64,000 bases of DNA from the NCBI RefSeq assembly GCF_964355755.1, contig NC_092671.1:9869001-9933000 (forward strand), read 5' to 3'. Positions 40,701 to 49,700 of this stretch are shown in pieces. Below the pieces are notes generated by a model that saw only the letters and a program-made list of their open reading frames with translations, was not told where the DNA came from and did no database searches. Positions within the stretch are counted from its first letter, which is position 1. Each line of letters opens with the position of its first letter. The translations under genes were made by a program, and so were the position numbers. This stretch comes from Antedon mediterranea. Taxonomy: Eukaryota; Echinodermata; Crinoidea; Comatulida; Antedonidae.

Positions 40701-43700
40701 TCCTTAACATTTTTAAAAGAGATGATCGCCGTTTGAACTAAATATCATAAAGCCAAAAAAATATGAATGTCGATTACTCACCTCTGATGCAAATATATCA
40801 TTAAACTTAACAGCAACTACTGGTCCTCTCAATCCTGACGCAAGTACTCGTTGGACCAGGTCTCCTCTTTGTAACTTTTTAGGGTCGCCTGTCTCCGGAA
40901 AGTGTTCGCGGTTGATCTTACATTGTCGTTTCTTCATTGGAAGTCTTACGTACTGTAATTTGACGTGGCTTACAGAATTATAGCCAGTCCAGGATACTAC
41001 AACGGCATCGGGATAAACTCCCTTAACAGTTCCTCGTAACCAAATACCAGAATCTGGGTCAATAGCTTGTACAGCTTGTCCGCGTTTAAACATTTTGTAA
41101 CAGTAATATAATATAATTCGATAATGATCAGCAGCAACTAAGATTGGAATGGTGGAAAAACTGAGTATTGCTAAGGTTTTTATGCTTATTTCCATGAATT
41201 GAAATATTTATATTGTTTTTTTACAATAACTGACCGTCACAAAAGCCATTGTTAAAACTAGAGCGGCGACGACTTGAAACGCGTTACCGATAACAGCGGT
41301 TTCACTATTGATGTCACTGACGCATTGTTGAACGTTTCATCAAAGCTCAACGACTTCAACGTGTTGAACGCTATTGAATTCCATTGTCTAACGTATTCAA
41401 TGAACGATACGCGAACGCTCAACGGGTTCAACACATTCAACGCGCTTGTTTTTAAACATAATGTTTTATTGGATAATTATTTATTTATTTTGGTATACAA
41501 GATAAGAGGAAATAAAGGCCGGTATACAAACATTAAAAATTCCCAGCCAATATTAAGTAACACATAAATGATAGTAGTATAATATACAATCTACCTTATT
41601 TGATTTAGTAATTAAAAACAAACATTTCTAATGAAATAACATGCCTTGTGTAAGCAAAATACCCTTTTAAATACAAAATACAGTGTATTCTAATATAACA
41701 TTTGACAGTTCATCAATCAATATTGTTTGTATTGTTTTCGGCCACAAGTAGCGATCAGGGAACGCGAGACCATGTTCGTTGACTCTCTTCCTCATTTGCT
41801 TCCACTTTTAAGCGCAGTTTCTGCTGCCAAAAAAATACGGTATATATACGTCCGGTATTAAAAAAATACCGTATAAAATACGGTATTTTCTTGGCAGCAG
41901 AAACAGGGCCTTATATGAGTATCAGTCAATGTTTATTATTATTTATGATGCAGTCGTATTTTGAAAATAAGGAGATAATTCATGTTTTTGATCTCGGGAG
42001 TGGAGGAGGATTGAGTGTTTTTGAGTTTTATAAATTAAAGTTATGAGTTCAACCAAATGTGTTTATTGGTGGTTTTGGTGCTATTAGCTACTGAGTTGTT
42101 CACCGGAAAATTTAAGGGTGGGTTACTATTTTCAGATTCCTAATTTAAGATTAGTAATAGTAACCCCCCTTCTAATAGTAACCCACCCTAAAAAACAATC
42201 AAATAATAGTAACCCATAAATACGTAAAAAGTTATTAAGAAAAGAAACACCGTTCCGTTGCTTTATCCCTACCATAGACCTACCATATCATTAACCATAA
42301 CATTATTATAAATTAACATTCACGCCTAATGTAACCCACGAAGAAGAATAATTAGAATAACAAAAACAAAACACCGTTAGTTTTATTAATATATTTATAG
42401 GTCTATCTCTTAAATTTAATATACATTACAACTACAATGTTATACGGTAAGTCTACGGTGCCATACCATATTATTTACGCCTACAGGTAGGTGTAACCCA
42501 CAAATATTAGAATAACAAAACAATTCAGAATAAAGAATTATTCTGATGCAAGACAATATAGTATAGGTTAGGCGTTTTCTTTTACCATATTATTGTTTCT
42601 TGTTAATAATTACTTTGGCCTGCAACTGTATGAATGGGATGGGAGTTGCGAGAATATGCGAGAGAACAGTCAACATTTCAAACACTTACAGTGTACCGGA
42701 TAGAGTGGAGCGCATTGTTTGATGCTTTTCAAAACGCTTAACGTTTTCAACGCGTTCAACGCTATGGAAATCAATTGTTTAACGTCGTCAATGAACGGTC
42801 AACGGGTTCAACACATTCAACGCGCTCTATTGTTAACGTATTCAAAACGCTTTGTTGTACTTAAAAATGTAAATGTAATGTTGTTCGATTTATATATTGG
42901 TTCAAAGGCGTCGACACGTCGCATTTTTTAGTTCTTTAAAATTACATGGGACCAATTACAAAATAAAAACCAAAATAGAGAAACATTATTTTAACTTTAT
43001 TTCTTGAATCCTCTTGAATCTCGAACAGCTAAAAAATGTAGGCCTAAATAAAATTAGTTACTTCGTCGTCTCATTAACGATCGTTAAAATACGTCATAAC
43101 ACACGTGGTGTTTTTCTTGAGGAACCGGAAGCCGGAGTGGCGGCCTCGTGTGTTGATTTTTCAGTTTACCAGGTTGTTTGATTTTACGACGTGAGATCGT
43201 GTTTTTCTCGTCAGACCTACAGTACAGTGACTGTTAGTGTTAGGCTTAGCATCGACCTTATTATTCGATGTTTTCCTTCACTAAACACTGGGAAATAAAT
43301 TAACACTGAGGATCACTGTGTGTTTTATTTGGTAACTGTCTGTTCAATACATAAAATATATAATATGAAGCTATATTTTGTTTTATATTAAAATATCTGG
43401 TAGTGACTGCCGATAGGTATTTTGCCTGTTGTTGTTACTGATCGTTCAGGCGTGCAATCGGCCAGTCAAGTGCTGCAGCAGCTAGCGTTGAAATAACTAA
43501 TTGTTTACTTGACATGCTGATAATGACTTTCGTTGAATAAACAACTAAACGTTGAAAGCCGTTCAACGCAACGCAAACACAACGCAACGACAACGTGTTG
43601 AATGCGTTGGGATTTTTGCAATAATTCTGTCCTGTACTGTAGAGTGTCGGAAAATTAAGCTTATAGTTCGTGTAATTTATCGTAGAATATTTTATTTTAA

Positions 43701-46700
43701 ACATCAATTGAACAAGAATTTATCAAGCAGAAAAGCAAGTATACAATGTTCGTTAAATAGAAATGTACCAAAGAAATTTAATAAGCTTGTTTATGGCAGC
43801 CGATACCAAATAGTGGTTTGCCGTTTTGGCGACTTGTAGCGTCATGTGTGAAGCGATCTTCGACCGCTATGGAGTGTAAACAAAACAGGACCGCTAGGCC
43901 TCATATGGCCTAGCGTATATTAGCCTAGCTTGGTTATGATCAAAGGTAGGTGTATTCGGTGTATGGACGTCGCCAAATACAAAATAATGTATTACGACAC
44001 ACACTGTAGATCTTCAAATTAATGGGTGGGCTTATACCCGAGTGCCTCATTTTTCATGAAAATTAGTCAAAAGTCGGGGGTGGGCTTATACCCGAGTATG
44101 GGCTTATACCCGCGTCAGTACGGTAATCAGAGAAGTTTGTACACACGTTAACTGTAAGTTGCTTGGTTTTCATTTAATGTTATTAATGTTATTATATTAA
44201 TATTACTTTTCTATTATTAATATAATGACTGCATTCAACATTTAAGCAGGGTACAGTTTTGCGTAATTCCTTTATTTGTAATGATTTAGTCAGAATTAAC
44301 TGCATCTACAGTTCTGACTTCTGTATAGTGCTGAATAAACCATTTATTTCAATAAAATCATTCTTAGACTGACCGCATTTCTGCTAAATTTGTGCTCTCA
44401 ACTAACCGAATAAATTAGTTGGTAAATGACAAAAACCTTAACGTATTACCCAAAATGCAATGTGATCGTTCAATTGTTCACGATTCTACAGTACAGCTGT
44501 CAATCAAATTTACCGTTATTTCGTGGTGAAGCTAAAAGTTGCAGTGATAACCGGTAAATGGCGTTGAATATTTTATAAACTATTTGTGTCAGAATACAAG
44601 CAATTTGTGCTTTCAGCGAGTTAATATTTTTTTTATGATATCCCAGAAATGACAGAAAAAATATGTTGGCATATCTGAAGAAATAAAAGCCATTATTTAA
44701 ACAACCACACAACTGTAAAAAAAAAATTCCAATGTACTAATATTTTTTTTTATTATATCCCAGAAATGACAGAAATAATATGTTGGCATACTGTATATGA
44801 AGAAATAAAAGCCATTATTTAAACAACCACACAGCTGTAAAAAAAAATTCCAATGTACCAAGACAAGTGATAGTACTTATAATTACTTTTCGAGGTATAT
44901 CTCGCTCTTCGAGGAGAAAGGCTATTGTCGGTTTATCCAGGTAAGCTAGGCACAAAATAGACAAATAATAATACTAACAAATTAATCTCCTCACCATGTC
45001 ATATTTTTCACCACTTTGTTATTTTCAATAATGAAAATAGAAGATTAAATTTTACACTTCTTTGCATTATTAAATAAAGATTGAAAGTAGAAATAAAAAA
45101 AACAATCTTCAGGAAAGTGACGTAGAACAAGTGAGCAATAAAATCATGACATTGAAATTTTTGACGTCAATTGTGTCAGGTTATTGTGTATTAGTTATGA
45201 GTTAAAAGATTACTCAAAATAATGCTTGAATATTCTACACAATGTCATAGTTTAATCAATTCCAATGTCATTAGCAAAAAAATCAAAGCCGTGATATGAT
45301 GAAAGCACTGAAAAATAATGCACATGCTACAAGAAACTCTATTAAGGAAACACTTCAAGGACCAATGTCCTTCTAATAAAAGAATCTCCTGAACATGGAT
45401 TAGGCCTTAAAACCTACACTTTTATTTCCCCTTGTCGTTTCATATGAAATTTTCCCCTTAATTGTGCGTTCCAAAGGTGAGGTTCTAGTCTACAGTACAT
45501 GCAATAAAAAAAAATTAATACTGAATACCAAATACTGAAGACTGTTTTCTTTGAAAAACCCCGCAATTACTATTCTCAAAATCATAGGGATTTTCCCAGA
45601 AGATATTAATGCGATTTACTGTGAGCTAAAAAACCCTGAATTGGAATTGTGAAATACTTCAAGGTACATAAATCATAACATTGTATGTGCTTTCTTTTAA
45701 TACCAAGTACATACTGGTACTGTATATAAATTATCCTCACATGATCCACCATTATGTGAACTCATCATAATCCGAGAATTTATTAATTTCATTTCATCTC
45801 TCTTTCAGAATTGACATCCATAAAATATTATAAACTGTCTAAAAAATAATTTATATCCGTATATCCTATATATCCTACCCCCTACTTAATGTCTGATGTC
45901 TCATAATAACGTTAAATAAACACAGTAAAAATCAGAAACGTGAAATGTTTAATCAGAAACGTGAAATGTTTATCGCCGATTTAATGCGATTGATAAGAAG
46001 AACCTTGGAAACACACAATATAAACAAAACATGACAAAAATAATGATGTAAAAATAACTAAGAACACATGGTAACAGGAATTATCGCTGCAAAATTATCA
46101 AAACCAAGAAAATTAAAAGTTCTATTGTAAACTACCAATGTTGAATGACAGAGCAATATGTTAGGTATTGTCACATAACATCATTTTATATCACCATGAC
46201 ATGTTACATTTCTAAAAAATAAATAAGTGTACTAATAAAATTGAGCATTTTACTTTAAATTAATAAAATGTCTATTCAGATAAGTACAGTACTGTACATG
46301 TGCCAAACACTATAAAATAGATTCCTTTTTGTGGCAGTGTGTCCTATGGGATATATTTATATTCACATAATAAAGTGTTTATTTGTAAAGGTATTACTGT
46401 GTAATCATTGTTAACGTCTCCGTCATGAGCTGGAATACGTGTACTGTACATAATAGTTGATAACAATAACACAAAAGCCCTGTATATAAAATACAATTAC
46501 GATATATTTTTGGAAATAGAAATATAATCTATGGTGATAAATTTGTGGATAAAATGTGGTATATAAACTTATACCGCATTTTGTGTAGCATTTTCGGGAA
46601 CCAATAAAAAATACTGTATGTCTTTGACCTATGAGTTTGACCTATAACACGAAGAGTTTAATTTTCTGCATTGCGTCATTAAAACTAACTCATAATACGA

Positions 46701-49700
46701 ATGAATACCAAAAGCTCAAAATATGGATCAGTACGTTAATTAAATCTTTTATTTATCGTTTTTGGTTTTGGAAACTATTTATTTAATCAAAGCAGTGACA
46801 TATTAACATTATTACAAAAAGCCGATACTATATTATTGTTATTATGCTGGCAGGTAGTTGAATATGGGTACCCTTCAATAACAATGAACACAAAATGTGG
46901 TAACATTGTTGCTTGTAACCTTTCACCTATAGTCTGTTAATACAGTCACCAGTTTAAATATCATAAAATATTTATTATAGCCAGTTAACACACTTGCATT
47001 CAATCAAAGAAGCTTATTAAAACACTTTTTCCACAATACATAAAACACAAATTAATATTGGATGAATATCTCCATGCTTTTTACAATCTCGACAAAAAAA
47101 TTTAAATTCTTAAAACAATATGAAGTACTGTACTTTTTATTTTTTTATTTTATTTTATTCAGTTTCCAGGTAACATACAAAAATCATAAACAAGGTACGG
47201 CATCATTCAACAAAACAGAACATACGCATACAGTACATAGCTTTTAAGCCATGGAAGATGTCATAAAAATGGAAATTCAAGCATGGTTGCCAATACAACA
47301 AGGCCTACAGTATATAGTGAAATTAGGTTTTGTTGCCTAACAAGGCATATACAGTACTGTAGTATGTTGCCTACCAAGGGCTATATACTGTACTATGTTG
47401 CCTAACAAGGCATATACAGTACTGTAGTATGTTGCCTACCAAGGCCTATATACTGTACTATGTTGCCTTAACAAGGCATACAGTACTGTAGTATGTTGCC
47501 TAACAAGGCCTATACTGTAGTTAGGTTATGTTTCCTAACAAGGCCTGTGAAGTTGTATAACCTCACAAGGCTTATGAATAAATGCTGTCAGTCACAAGAC
47601 GAGGCCTACAATGTGGTGTATACTCTACCATGGAGAAATTACTTACCATCTATAAACCAGAAAAAATGGTTGATCCTAATATTGTCAACAAAGTGAAGCA
47701 GATATAGCAATTTTACTTTCAATAAAATTCCTTTAAGTCTACTTAACAACAGGTACTAAGCACATGGTCCTATATAATACTGTATTAATGGTTCCCGCTT
47801 GTTTGTCATACAGTGCATTATAATATTATCACAGATCAATGAGTTCCAAGGAGACCAGATCACATGGTCTATTGATCTATTAATAGAATATCAAGCCATA
47901 TTGTTAGTTTCTCCATTATGGTTTAAAGACCAGCAAATGTATAGTTTTTTATTACATATTGGTTTAGTGATTTATTTAAATTTGTTTACTTTAAAATTAC
48001 TAATGCGTGACCATGACCTCATAAAGGTCAGCCAAGTTTTTTTTCCCCTGAAGAAATGAATGGACTATTAAGTATTACAACCATTTAATTTTCACTTAAG
48101 GGCAGGGTTTTTTGTTGAATACATGGGAACAAAATGTAATTAATATTATCATCATTTTATAGTGATAGTAAGTTAAAAAATAACTACTTACCGTACATAC
48201 ATAATATTTCTCTTACCATCAGATTTATATTCTTGCGATTTAATCTAAACTCATTATTATTATGTTAATCTAAATGTGCATTACATTGTCATCATTATCT
48301 AAACTGGCAAATCAACAACAACAACAAAACTTGACAATCTTGTATTACAGTAATACCACAATAGGATTGATATTTTAATATGGGTAATTCAGATCAGAAA
48401 AATCAATAACCAAACAATAGTATTCAAATAAACATACAATTACTAATAATAGCAACATAAAATGAATTTATACTATTAATTATTTAATCATATTGTAGTA
48501 CCTATTATCCGTGTTACATCTATTTCAATTATCATGAGATTTTTTGTGCAATATTATTTGACAATAACTTGTTGTAATCTCACAGACTTTCCTGTCTAGA
48601 TCATAACACTCAATGTTCTCTGGAAGCTGGTTTTTCCAGCAATATTTAGCAGGCAACGAAACGAATTGCTTTCTACTGTACCCAAATTTAAAATGCTGTA
48701 AGAAAACAAAAATAACTGTAGAACTTCTAGGGAACACCTACAGTGACCCAACAAAATGTCCCCTAAATAAAGTGGCCCCTACATAGAGGGGGTTTAAATA
48801 ATAATAATAATTGCTGAGCTAGTTCGTTTCACAAGTGTCCCCCTTAATCAGGGTGTACCACAGGAGGGGTTGTTCTACTGTATTTGACACTTTACAGATT
48901 TAAAGTATATCACTTTAGGATTCAGTACCTAGCTTAATAATTTTCGTGAATTTATTTTTATATTAGTAAAAGTCATTGTAACACTGCACATCAATCTGTT
49001 TTAATTCCCTATAGGAAATGAATCAGACCAAACATGAAATAGTTACTATATTAAGAAATAACAATATAGTTTAGTTTTCCGAATATTGGACAAATCATAA
49101 ACTTGGATAAATATTTTCAGATTACTGTATGAAAGATAGAAAATAAAATGCTTCCCTTTAGAGAATTGCGACTATACTATTTAAATTAGCCGTTATTACA
49201 GTATATTACCCATGTTCACAATATATCACTACAGATTGGTTATTATATCATTTAAAACTGTGTAACACACTGTTTGTGAGTATAGCTCAACATGGAAGTC
49301 TGTTAAATTGTATTAATCTATTAGTATTGGGCAACATATATACTTCATAGGATCAGGTGACCAAGCAGTTAAGACAGTGGAACCTTAATTACGTAGCCAT
49401 ACATCAGCAAAGGTTCTAGGCTCACACGCTCCATGGTTCTGGTGGTAGAACGAGTCTTCACAGATAAGGACTATAAACCGTAGGTCTAGCATCTAGCTCA
49501 TGTCCACTTTAAAGCACCTATAGTAGTACATCTTTTGAGATGAGTAGGGCGTTACCCCGGTGTACTAGTCCACAGAGACAGCCACTATCAAACACCGGCG
49601 ACTAAAATTAATACCCCACTAACTCCTTCAGGAGCATGGTGTGGAGGGTGGAAACCCAGTTGGTACTAAAAACAAAAACCAAATATAAGGGTGTCGATTC

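Larger units (their letters stand above)
36339..43639. mobile_element. 7.3 kb Tc1/mariner-class transposon with BEN-domain accessory gene
   Basis: The ends match over 23 bases with one difference: CAGTACCGGACAGAATT... on the left, CAGTACAGGACAGAATT... on the right strand. Each end is flanked by TA (36337-36338 and 43640-43641), the Tc1/mariner target duplication. Inside are a DD34E transposase on the plus strand (37268-38500) and a three-exon gene on the minus strand (41093-39012). Typical Tc1 elements are 1.3-2.5 kb with one uninterrupted ORF, so this one is unusually large and gene-rich. It lies in a LARP4 intron. GTTGAA-rich arrays occupy both subterminal regions and two internal places. 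Both reading frames are open, so the element may be recent. Confidence 0.85.
36151..44123. mobile_element. Older TIR element interrupted by the BEN transposon
   Basis: Left end CCGTACTGACTCGGGTATAA mirrors the right end (read on the minus strand CCGTACTGACGCGGGTATAA), with TA on both outer sides. Removing the 7.3 kb insertion leaves about 670 bp. A relative with ends CCGTAGTTCCTCGGGTATAA lies at 29906-30677. Non-autonomous; no coding capacity seen. Confidence 0.75.
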
